5,628 nt of DNA from positions 1 through 5,628 of the forward strand of contig JBCDFA010000437.1 in the NCBI GenBank assembly GCA_039178835.1. Reading direction: 5' to 3'. Position 1 is the stretch's first letter. Each line of letters opens with the position of its first letter. Of this stretch, positions 1 through 5,316 are shown in pieces. A program made the position numbers and the translations under genes. The notes under the pieces are model-generated. The model made no database searches and was not told where the DNA came from. It saw only the letters and a program-made list of their open reading frames with translations. This DNA is from AL-N1 sp039178835 (GTDB lineage: Bacteria > Chloroflexota > Chloroflexia > Chloroflexales > Roseiflexaceae).

Positions 1-852
1 ACATGCGACACCAATGGTTCCAACGAAACCATACGAATCGAAATACCGATTCGGGCAATAGCGCATCCGCCCACCGTTGTAGGGTGATGCAGTTGGGTAT
101 CCAATCGGGGTATAGTATTGTGCACGGGGTTGATTCCAGGCGAACCCTAACCAACCAGTGCTAGGGCCAATCGGGTCACGCAAAATACCGCCCCCGATAT
201 TAACAGATACCCATCCGTTGTTATACCACTCCTGTGGGACCAATAACGTTTGTACCCGCCATTGTCCTAAGGGTGCCCTGCCATCGATAAATTGAGGCAC
301 AAAGACCACATTGGTGGACCACCCATCAATACTTCCACGTCCATTGTGGAGACATTGTCCAGCCGTCCAGATCGATTGGTTTTTGATGACGGCAGCAGAA
401 CAAACATAGTCACTCCCATCTTGGGTAAAGAACAACATCCCGACGGTGCTGAATGGATACGTGCTGTACGTGTAGGGCACTTCTGGCTCGAGTGCCTGCG
501 CTGCGTTATCATCTGGAATGGCTTCTGTTGGGGCACCTGTGGTCGGCGCTTTCAGTGGTGGAGATCCCTTCACCCCCTCTGCTGGTCCAGTGGGCTCGGG
601 CGTGTCGGGAATAGGTCCCTCTACAGTGTCTGAGGCTGGATAGGGTTGCGCCGCTTGAAGTTCGGCCATGGTCCACTCGCGTGGCGCCGCAACCTGCACC
701 TGGTCATCGCTAGAACTCATGATCGCTGTACTCTCGTCTACCATCTCTTCTCCCGTGTCGGCCCACGCCACCTTTCCTGTCCCCAGTATGCTTGTCAGCA
801 AGAGTGCAGTGAATGTAACGAAGCGTAGCAGTTGAGCTATATGTTTTTTCAT
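1..852 (-). CDS. Secreted trypsin/V8-like serine protease paralogue lacking catalytic His and Asp (partial, C-terminus off window)
   Basis: The frame is open for 284 codons from the ATG at 852 to the window edge, with no stop. The start follows AAGGAGG (863-857). Residues 1-36 look like a signal peptide: MKKH, a hydrophobic stretch, then AWA before DTG. Residues 45-124 are a Pro/Ala-rich pro-region and about 125 onward is the S1-type protease domain. Over residues 125-284, 118 of 160 positions match the adjacent complete protease by hand count. The catalytic triad is broken: TAGHC is TAGQC here (Gln166), and the catalytic Asp is replaced by Asn218 beside a three-residue deletion. Cys151, Cys167, Cys266 and Cys284 are all kept, so the disulfide-bonded fold is probably preserved. 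The catalytic Ser region lies outside the window. Peptidase activity by the normal mechanism is unlikely. A secreted pseudoprotease or an early-stage pseudogene are the two readings. It lies 39 bases behind the intact paralogue and is probably co-transcribed with it. Confidence 0.9.
   Translation of the reverse strand, partial: MKKHIAQLLRFVTFTALLLTSILGTGKVAWADTGEEMVDESTAIMSSSDDQVQVAAPREWTMAELQAAQPYPASDTVEGPIPDTPEPTGPAEGVKGSPPLKAPTTGAPTEAIPDDNAAQALEPEVPYTYSTYPFSTVGMLFFTQDGSDYVCSAAVIKNQSIWTAGQCLHNGRGSIDGWSTNVVFVPQFIDGRAPLGQWRVQTLLVPQEWYNNGWVSVNIGGGILRDPIGPSTGWLGFAWNQPRAQYYTPIGYPTASPYNGGRMRYCPNRYFDSYGFVGTIGVAC
634..699 (-). repeat. 66-bp tract identical to 1702-1767 in the paired protease gene
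   Basis: All 66 bases match the second copy, with no silent changes, inside genes that otherwise differ often. It encodes residues 51-72 of the pro-region (VQVAAPREWTMAELQ and onward). It may be a recent gene-conversion tract. Confidence 0.9.
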
Positions 853-856
853 AGAA

Positions 857-869
857 CCTCCTTGTTACT
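857..869 (-). promoter_or_regulatory. Ribosome binding leader of the degenerate protease, copied from the intact one
   Basis: On the minus strand AGTAACAAGGAG is shared exactly with the leader of the intact protease (1937-1926). The Shine-Dalgarno site was therefore part of the duplicated unit. Here it reads AAGGAGG, a slightly better match than AAGGAGA in the intact copy, so translation of the degenerate copy has not decayed. Confidence 0.8.
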
Positions 870-891
870 AAGGTATAGGTGTGCATTCCAG

Positions 892-1920
892 TTAGTACAC
901 TTGGTCATAGATAAACTTGGCAGTATCGCCAAAGTAAGGTGAGAAACCGATGTTGGAAACCTGAGAAGTATTCCCATTAAGATAGTTCATCTCTCCGGCA
1001 GTGCCGATGACAAAGTTGGTGAGCCACGGACCACCACTTGAACCACCTGTAAAAGCACAGGCGACACCAAAGGTTCCCGGGATACCACCATACGAGTCGA
1101 AATAACGATTTGGGCAATAGCGCATCCGCTCACCGTTGTAGGGTGCGTCAGCTGGGTATCCAATCGGGGTGTAGTATTGCTCAAAAGGTTGATTCCAGGC
1201 AAATCCTAACCAACCGGTGCGGGCACCAATCGGGTCTCTGAGAATGCCAGCCCCAACGTCATTCCCCAAGCCGTAGGGAAATCCATTGTTAATCCAATCA
1301 TGTGTGGTCCATAAAGTATCCACGGGCCATTGTCCGAGTGGTGCGACCCCATCGCGGTACTGGGGGACAAACACGACATTGGTGGCCCACCCAGTGGAAC
1401 TCCCATCGCCTGCGTGGAGGCAGTGTCCGGCGGTCCAGATCGATTGGTTCTTGATCACGGCGGCGGAACACGAATAGTCACCTCCACCTCGGGAAAAGAA
1501 CAACCGCCCGACGGTGCTGAATGGAAACGTGCTGTATGTGTAGGGCACTTCTGGCTCGAGTGCTTGCGCTGCGTTGTCATCTGGCATTGCTTCTGTTGGT
1601 GCTCCCGTGGTCGGCGCTTTCAGTGGCAGTGACCCCTGTTCTAGTCCTGCTGGCCCGGTGGGCGCGGGCGTGCCGGGGCCGGGTCCCTCTACAACATGTG
1701 GGGCTGGATAGGGTTGCGCCGCTTGAAGTTCGGCCATGGTCCACTCGCGTGGCGCCGCAACCTGCACGTTGTCCCTCATGGAACTAACGATTTCTGTACT
1801 CTCGTCTGGTGTTTGCGCTGGTAGGGAGGCCCCTGCCACCGGTTCTGTGCTGACGAACCCTGCAAGCACGAGGACGGCGAGCAGGCAGAGGTGTATAATT
1901 TGTGTTATTGGCTTGATCAT
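892..1920 (-). CDS. Secreted trypsin/V8-like serine endopeptidase (peptidase family S1, intact triad)
   Basis: This 342-residue protein starts at an ATG preceded by AAGGAGA (1931-1925). Residues 1-31 resemble a signal peptide: MIKP, a Leu/Val-rich core, then small residues (VAGAS). Residues about 32-125 are a Pro/Ala/Glu-rich pro-region containing a PREWTMAELQ segment. The protease domain runs from about 126 to the end. The full triad is visible: His166 in TAGHC, Asp221 in GNDVG, Ser295 in GGSSGGPW. Cys151-Cys167 corresponds to the classic His-loop disulfide, and Cys269 and Cys288 can form a second. The overall plan resembles V8-like glutamyl endopeptidases and related secreted trypsin-like enzymes. 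Cleavage specificity cannot be read reliably from the sequence. It probably acts outside the cell after removal of the pro-region. It sits between a small secreted repeat protein and its own degenerate paralogue, all on the same strand. Confidence 0.93.
   Translation of the reverse strand: MIKPITQIIHLCLLAVLVLAGFVSTEPVAGASLPAQTPDESTEIVSSMRDNVQVAAPREWTMAELQAAQPYPAPHVVEGPGPGTPAPTGPAGLEQGSLPLKAPTTGAPTEAMPDDNAAQALEPEVPYTYSTFPFSTVGRLFFSRGGGDYSCSAAVIKNQSIWTAGHCLHAGDGSSTGWATNVVFVPQYRDGVAPLGQWPVDTLWTTHDWINNGFPYGLGNDVGAGILRDPIGARTGWLGFAWNQPFEQYYTPIGYPADAPYNGERMRYCPNRYFDSYGGIPGTFGVACAFTGGSSGGPWLTNFVIGTAGEMNYLNGNTSQVSNIGFSPYFGDTAKFIYDQVY
1702..1767 (-). repeat. 66-bp tract identical to 634-699 in the paired protease gene
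   Basis: Partner of the tract at 634-699, 1068 bases away and in the same orientation, encoding the same part of the pro-region in the intact protease. Confidence 0.9.
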
Positions 1921-1949
1921 AGCATCTCCTTGTTACTCGATTAGGGTGT

Positions 1950-1973
1950 TACGACGACCATATGGCCGTCGTA
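1950..1973. promoter_or_regulatory. 24-base near-perfect palindrome between the small secreted protein and the protease
   Basis: The two 12-base halves (TACGACGACCAT and ATGGCCGTCGTA) are reverse complements except for one position. It lies 30 bases before the protease ATG. As RNA it could form a stem, but no T-run follows on the minus strand, so it is not a classic terminator. A dimeric repressor operator or an RNA stem tuning expression between the genes are the likelier uses. Confidence 0.5.
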
Positions 1974-2000
1974 GCACGTATCTGAGGTATCGTCACGCAC

Positions 2001-2014
2001 CTGAGTGGACTCAG
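2001..2014. repeat. Short palindrome at the stop codon of the small secreted protein
   Basis: CTGAGT and ACTCAG are separated by GG. The gap is too small for a stable hairpin loop without opening the inner pairs. It overlaps the end of the small secreted protein gene. It may be chance. Confidence 0.3.
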
Positions 2015-2376
2015 ACGCGTTGAATGACCCAAGTATTGGGCAGGAATGGTCTGATCTCTGGACAACTGACGGTATACACGCTGGCGGTAATCACATAGCC
2101 ATCGGGCAGTTTTTGACCTTGACAGACGCGGGCCGTGTCACCTGGGATCTGAATGACCCAGGCATTCTCCAGGAAGGGGGTTCCCGGACAACTAAAGCTA
2201 TAGGTGTGAGCCGTAATGACATAGTTGTCGGGTACCGTCTGGCCTTTACAGATGACTAAACGACTGGCCTGTTGCGACTCTGCTGCGGTGGCGGTTGGCA
2301 TGGCCCCAAAGCTGGTCCCCAATCCAATCATGAGGGTGAGTGCGAGCATAATCCATGTGCGTATTTTCTTATACAT
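2011..2376 (-). CDS. Small secreted protein with two tandem Cys-pair repeats, function unknown
   Basis: I chose the ATG at 2376 (121 residues, MYKKIRTW...). It gives a clean signal peptide (basic start, a hydrophobic core of Leu/Met/Ile, then ATAA before ESQQA) and has AGAAAGGA about 10 bases upstream. A longer frame reaching 2532 would add 52 residues that do not look like real protein and would bury the signal peptide. The mature part is two repeats, residues 40-78 and 82-121, sharing the pattern C-x-G-Q-x-[VL]-P-[DN]-x-Y-V-I-T-A, then Y-[ST]-x-S-C-P, then a Trp-Val-Ile-Gln ending. The Cys are at 43/63 and 85/105, exactly 20 apart in each repeat, which suggests one disulfide per repeat. I do not recognise a named family. 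It lies 90 bases upstream of the protease on the same strand, so a role with the proteases (chaperone, inhibitor or surface partner) is possible but unproven. Confidence 0.85.
   Translation of the reverse strand: MYKKIRTWIMLALTLMIGLGTSFGAMPTATAAESQQASRLVICKGQTVPDNYVITAHTYSFSCPGTPFLENAWVIQIPGDTARVCQGQKLPDGYVITASVYTVSCPEIRPFLPNTWVIQRV
2014..2133 (-). repeat. Second Cys-pair repeat unit in the small secreted protein
   Basis: Encodes residues 82-121. It keeps CxGQx[VL]P, YVITA and SCP in the same spacing as the first unit, and ends in TWVIQ. It has one extra residue between Cys105 and Trp116 relative to the first copy. The first Cys of the two units are 42 codons apart (126 bases), which points to an old internal duplication. 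Confidence 0.85.
2143..2259 (-). repeat. First Cys-pair repeat unit in the small secreted protein
   Basis: Encodes residues 40-78, with Cys43 and Cys63, CKGQTVPDNYVITA and AWVIQ. It pairs with the second unit at 2133-2014. DNA similarity is also visible (for example the shared GAATGACCCA on the plus strand at 2023-2032 and 2152-2161). Confidence 0.85.
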
Positions 2377-2690
2377 TGTGTGGTGGTCCTTTCTTTCTGC
2401 TGTGGCATTATTTAGTCTGGCTAAAGATACCGAGGTGTTCTCTTGTACCGTGAACACCATCGTCCTGAGGCATACACACGGGCATGTTGTGTGTGTCAAC
2501 ATCAGGAAAAACATGTAATGATTTGTAAACACTCCTTTCTGTATTATGTAATTCGCTTAACTCTTTATACACCAGCGGCTCATCATATACATCAGCCAAT
2601 CCGCCATATTTCGTCGGCGTTTTGGCCATCTATGGACTGTCTACTCTCTTAGTGAGGTTTTGGTAATGATTGGTTCAAAGGAGATAAAAT
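2377..2690. other. Divergent intergenic region between the secreted-protein genes and the SDR pair
   Basis: 314 bases with no convincing gene. On the minus strand a perfect TTGACA (2499-2494), a 17-base spacer and a weak TGTATG (2476-2471) form a candidate promoter for the small secreted protein. On the plus strand TTGTAA (2523-2528), 18 bases and TGTAAT (2547-2552) is a weak candidate for the SDR pair. A 73-codon minus frame (2629-2408) has no Shine-Dalgarno site and no recognisable features. Confidence 0.6.
2471..2499 (-). promoter_or_regulatory. Candidate promoter of the secreted protein/protease gene group
   Basis: TTGACA at 2499-2494 is a perfect -35 match. A 17-base spacer leads to TGTATG (2476-2471), which matches only 3 of 6 -10 positions. 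It is the best candidate upstream of the three minus-strand genes. Confidence 0.35.
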
Positions 2691-3524
2691 ATGCGATTAC
2701 AAGATAGTATTGTGCTTTGTATTGGTGGAAGCAACGCTACGATGCGTGGTGTAGCTACTGCGATATCAGCTGCTGGTGCTCAGATCATTATTACCGATCC
2801 TTCTACTAAGAACGCTCAACACATTGCTGAAGAGTTGGGCTGCATCGGGGAACAGGCAGATATAGCAGAGGAAGTTGGTGTACGGCGGCTCTTTAAGCAC
2901 ACAGGTAGTATTACACACCTGCTCATCATGATCGATCCCATAGGATATTCGAACATTTTTGACATGCCATTTGATGGAGCATCATTATTTATGGACCGCA
3001 AACTGTGGGTAATCTATAGATGCATCCTGCACGCTCATCCTGTGCTATGCTCGCATGGTTCAATCACTCTTATTACAAGTGAGTATGATCAATGGACGAC
3101 GTATGATGTGGCTCAGACTCATCTGGCATCTGTGTCAGTAGATGCACTGGTCCAAGCAACTGCTACATCGCTTGCTCCAATTCGCTGTAATGTCATTCGA
3201 CCTGGGTTTGTAGATAGTGTATTGTGGGATTTTTTTGCTGCCGAGGAGCGTGAAGTGCTACGACAACATGAACAAGCCCAAACACTTACCGGTACACTAG
3301 TATCGCCGCAAGATATCGGCACGGTGGCGGTAGCGTTAATGACTGCCTCAGCGGTAACAGGGGTGGTGATACCCGTTGATGGTGGCAAGCATCTCAAGCC
3401 CGATAGCTCAGTCCCCTCGATTAGCGAGGTTGTGAGCATCTTTATTTGCTGCATTTATGATACTTCTTGTGGTCAGTACGAGTATCGGCTACCATACAAA
3501 TACATGATCCATAACCCTATCTAG
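2691..3524 (+). CDS. Degenerate SDR-like protein: cofactor and NAG-type motifs lost, C-terminal read-through extension
   Basis: This 277-residue frame starts after AAAGGAGA (2677-2684, 6 bases spacing). It matches the downstream SDR in 151 of 239 positions by hand count, without gaps. Family-defining residues are missing. The Gly-rich cofactor loop GGSSGMG is GGSNATM here (Gly16 to Ala, Gly18 to Met). The TAG at residues 80-82 of the partner is MID here. The YxxxK positions are Thr143 and Ser147. The C-terminal third (residues 161-239) matches its partner in 69 of 79 positions, including VIRPGFVDS and PVDGG. Where the partner has its TAG stop, this gene has TCA, so it continues for 38 residues of Cys/Tyr-rich, AT-rich sequence unlike any SDR tail. 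NAD(P) binding and catalysis are unlikely. It could be a pseudoenzyme partner subunit or a decaying copy. The intact frame and the conserved C-terminus favour some retained role. Confidence 0.85.
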   Translation: MRLQDSIVLCIGGSNATMRGVATAISAAGAQIIITDPSTKNAQHIAEELGCIGEQADIAEEVGVRRLFKHTGSITHLLIMIDPIGYSNIFDMPFDGASLFMDRKLWVIYRCILHAHPVLCSHGSITLITSEYDQWTTYDVAQTHLASVSVDALVQATATSLAPIRCNVIRPGFVDSVLWDFFAAEEREVLRQHEQAQTLTGTLVSPQDIGTVAVALMTASAVTGVVIPVDGGKHLKPDSSVPSISEVVSIFICCIYDTSCGQYEYRLPYKYMIHNPI

Positions 3525-3529
3525 GAGAG
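3523..3529 (+). promoter_or_regulatory. Ribosome binding site of the second SDR, overlapping the stop codon of the first
   Basis: AGGAGAG lies 6 bases before the ATG at 3536. Its first two bases are the last two of the TAG stop (3522-3524) of the upstream SDR-like gene. Ribosomes ending the extended upstream frame therefore finish on the next gene's binding site, an arrangement that could couple translation of the two. Confidence 0.8.
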
Positions 3530-3535
3530 AAGCAT

Positions 3536-4255
3536 ATGCAATTAAATGGTAGTACCGTACTCTGTATCGGTGGGAGTAGTGGCATGGGGCGTGGTGTGGC
3601 TGAGGTGGCACTGGCTGCCGGCGCTAAGGTCATCGTCACTAGCCGTTCTGCTAAGAATGCCCAGCAAGTTGCGGAAGATTTGGGTTGTGTTGGAGAACAG
3701 GTAGACATATCAGATGACGCCAGTGTGAAAGCACTGTTTGAGCGGACAGGTAGCATTACTCATATGATGATCACCGCCGGTGCCGTGGGGCGCTCAGGAT
3801 TTCTTGATACGCCACCTGATGAAGCTCCAGCCTTTATGGATGGCAAGCTATGGGCAACGCATAGGTGTATCTGGTATGCTCGTTCTGTTTTAGACCCACG
3901 TGGCTCTATCACCCTCATTACGGGAGGATATGCTCAATGGGCTACCTCAGATGCAGGGCATGTGCATATGGCTTTCGCTGCCACAGAAGCCCTTGCCCGC
4001 ACAACTGCCGTATCACTCGCACCCATTCGTTGTAATGTGATTCGTCCGGGGTTTGTGGACAGTGCGTTGTGGGACTTTCTTGAGGCAGAGGAGCGTGAAG
4101 CACTCCGTACACGTGAGCAAGCCCAAACACTTACCGGTGTGCTGGTGTCGCCACAGGACATCGGTATGGTGGCAGTGGCGTTAATGACCGCCTCAGCAGT
4201 TACCGGAGTGGTGGTGCCAGTGGATGGTGGCAGGCATCTTAAACCTGATAGCTAG
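3536..4255 (+). CDS. SDR-family (Rossmann-fold) oxidoreductase-like protein, atypical active site
   Basis: This 239-residue protein has a normal single-domain SDR length. Visible family features in order are: the Gly-rich cofactor loop GGSSGMGRG (residues 12-20); SRSAKN after the second strand; DIS near residue 57; ITAGA (79-83), equivalent to the NNAG motif; KLW at 104-106; GSITLITGG (123-131); LAPIRCNVIRPGFVDS (161-176); and GVVVPVDGG near the end. The catalytic Ser/Tyr/Lys set is not present. The YxxxK positions align to Val143 and Phe147, and the Ser region reads TG. I recall a branch of bacterial SDRs with SITxxSG, KFW-type and APxRVNxVSPG motifs that also lacks YxxxK. This protein resembles that branch, so it may bind NAD(P) but use unusual chemistry or none. 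The substrate is unknown. It starts 11 bases after the degenerate copy and is followed by a terminator. Confidence 0.9.
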   Translation: MQLNGSTVLCIGGSSGMGRGVAEVALAAGAKVIVTSRSAKNAQQVAEDLGCVGEQVDISDDASVKALFERTGSITHMMITAGAVGRSGFLDTPPDEAPAFMDGKLWATHRCIWYARSVLDPRGSITLITGGYAQWATSDAGHVHMAFAATEALARTTAVSLAPIRCNVIRPGFVDSALWDFLEAEEREALRTREQAQTLTGVLVSPQDIGMVAVALMTASAVTGVVVPVDGGRHLKPDS

Positions 4256-4266
4256 AGTTCTTCATC

Positions 4267-4311
4267 GGGGACTTCCCACATGCTACAAACTGCCGGAAGT
4301 CCCTTTTACTT
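4267..4311 (+). terminator. Intrinsic terminator of the SDR pair
   Basis: GGGACTTCC (4268-4276) pairs perfectly with GGAAGTCCC (4295-4303). A further G-U pair is possible at 4267/4304. The loop is 18 bases and TTTTACTT follows. It starts 12 bases after the second SDR stop. The opposite strand has no comparable T-run, so it appears to serve the plus strand only, although the minus-strand gene converges from 4331. Confidence 0.8.
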
Positions 4312-4330
4312 CTATGCCTGCATTGTGAAA

Positions 4331-4855
4331 CTAGAACGACACGCGTGCGAAACTGTCTACTCGCAAGACCGACTCTTGCTGAAATGTTTCTTCATAGAGG
4401 TCACGAATCTCTTCGATCTCAGAGCTGGTAGTGCGATCCTCTCGTGGATAGAGTAGAATCAGTAGATAGGACTTTTCCTGGATAATCATACCCTGTGAAT
4501 TACGAAACTGACCGTCGCCTGTGAGTAAGGTGAGGCCATCAGGAAAGCGGGGGGTAATAACCTCATCAAGGAATTGGTTGAACTCTTCATCAGTTATCTC
4601 AGAGCCATCGGGCTTTTGTGTTCCAAAGTAAAGCTCTGATTTGGCCCAGACCGATCCAACCACAACAGGCCACTCTCGCTCATCAGTGGTTTGCCCCAAC
4701 AGCATGGCAGCCTCTGTGTCGCTTGTGTGTGCGAGTGCCGATGTTGGTGTATTGTGTGGCATAGCACTGGCCAATCCGATGTAGACGATGAGAAGGGCAA
4801 TAATGCGGACGATAGTGGCACGGTAATCTGATCGGTTCGATAGATGTGTGTTCAT
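4331..4855 (-). CDS. Exported DUF3574-family protein
   Basis: This 174-residue protein has AGGAGG (4866-4861) five bases before the ATG at 4855. The N-terminus has a basic region (NRSDYRATIVR), then a hydrophobic stretch (residues 17-31) with possible cleavage after ASA (31) or ALA (42), so it is probably exported. From residue 61 the sequence carries the marks of DUF3574: W-x-KSELYFG (70-78), KPDGSEITDEEF (81-92), TPRFPDGLT (101-109), GDGQFR (113-118), ILLYP near 133-137, then YEETFQQESVLRV and a terminal RVSF. DUF3574 proteins are small, often secreted or lipoprotein-like, and of unknown function. No lipobox Cys is seen here. It converges on the SDR terminator. Its upstream side lies against the first copy of the 70-bp repeat, which supplies a plausible promoter. 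Confidence 0.88.
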   Translation of the reverse strand: MNTHLSNRSDYRATIVRIIALLIVYIGLASAMPHNTPTSALAHTSDTEAAMLLGQTTDEREWPVVVGSVWAKSELYFGTQKPDGSEITDEEFNQFLDEVITPRFPDGLTLLTGDGQFRNSQGMIIQEKSYLLILLYPREDRTTSSEIEEIRDLYEETFQQESVLRVDSFARVSF

Positions 4856-4904
4856 AGCAACCTCCTGATATGTGATGTTGGTGATGCCGCCAAAATACCA
4901 TATT

Positions 4905-4934
4905 TTTACAGATACCCTGCATAAGGATTGCCAA
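4905..4934 (-). promoter_or_regulatory. Candidate promoter of the DUF3574 gene, inside repeat copy 1
   Basis: On the minus strand TTGGCA (4934-4929), an 18-base spacer and TGTAAA (4910-4905) resemble a sigma-70-type promoter with 5/6 and 4/6 consensus matches. Transcription would begin near 4898, giving a leader of about 43 bases before the ATG at 4855. Confidence 0.5.
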
Positions 4935-4955
4935 AAGCTCTATCTGCTTTACTAT
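4928..4955 (+). promoter_or_regulatory. Candidate plus-strand promoter in repeat copy 1, with no gene downstream
   Basis: TTGCCA (4928-4933), a 16-base spacer and TACTAT (4950-4955). TATATC at 4953-4958 is an alternative -10 at a poorer spacing. It points into 540 bases without a convincing gene, so it is either an orphan promoter, a promoter for a non-coding transcript, or a relic of duplication. Confidence 0.4.
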
Positions 4956-5131
4956 ATCTAACGTCAGTTTGGGTTAAGCTCGCAGTGCTGGCGACAGTTT
5001 GCCAAGTTACATAGATGGCTTTGTGGATTGATAATGTGCTTCAGTTAGTCAATAATGGTCTCTATAACCACCCATTGGCATTGCTAAACCTCGTCGAGGT
5101 GTGGCGCCCGTACACTGGCAGAGGCTTGTAG

Positions 5132-5148
5132 CCTGAGCCTGTCGAAGG
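5132..5148. repeat. Dispersed 17-base repeat, copy 1
   Basis: CCTGAGCCTGTCGAAGG. Reverse complements of this type (CCTTCGACAGGCTCAGG) are, to my knowledge, a common dispersed intergenic repeat in many bacterial genomes. The second copy at 5300-5316 differs by one base. Confidence 0.75.
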
Positions 5149-5299
5149 CGGAGCGGTGAACAGAAAGCGGCGAGAGTGTAGGTGTGTAGCTGGCCCACCT
5201 ATCGACGGAGCAACAGAGCTATGGGGTGATTGAATAGAGTGTGTAGGTGCTGCACCCCACGCCCTGCCAAAGGGGTCCGCCTCCTTTGAACCCACGGTG

Positions 5300-5316
5300 C
5301 CTGAGCTTGTCGAAGG
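5300..5316. repeat. Dispersed 17-base repeat, copy 2
   Basis: CCTGAGCTTGTCGAAGG, in the same orientation as the copy at 5132-5148 and 168 bases away. One base differs. Confidence 0.75.

Larger units (their letters stand above)
4891..4960. repeat. 70-bp direct repeat, copy 1 (upstream of the DUF3574 gene)
   Basis: It matches 5501-5570 with 5 differences in 70 bases and the same orientation, offset by 610 bases. The last 40 bases (4921-4960) are identical in both copies, and the differences fall at 4891, 4897, 4915, 4918 and 4920. It contains promoter-like hexamers on both strands, centred on TTGCCAA. Confidence 0.95.

Noticed and set aside
292..633. Plus-strand frames opposite the protease genes (292-633, 1330-1632, 1736-2023 and similar)
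   Set aside because: Shadows of the minus-strand protease genes. The paralogous genes give similar antisense frames simply because their DNA is related.
2377..2532. N-terminal extension of the small secreted protein to an ATG at 2532
   Set aside because: It would place a signal peptide in mid-protein. The ATG at 2376 has a ribosome site and a standard signal sequence.
2408..2629. 73-codon minus-strand frame upstream of the small secreted protein
   Set aside because: The amino-acid mix is not absurd, but there is no Shine-Dalgarno site before the ATG, no recognisable motif, and it overlaps the best promoter candidate for the next gene.
3415..3429. Small inverted repeat CCTCG/CGAGG in the tail of the first SDR, considered as a remnant terminator
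   Set aside because: Only five pairs and no T-run follows, so it could easily be chance.
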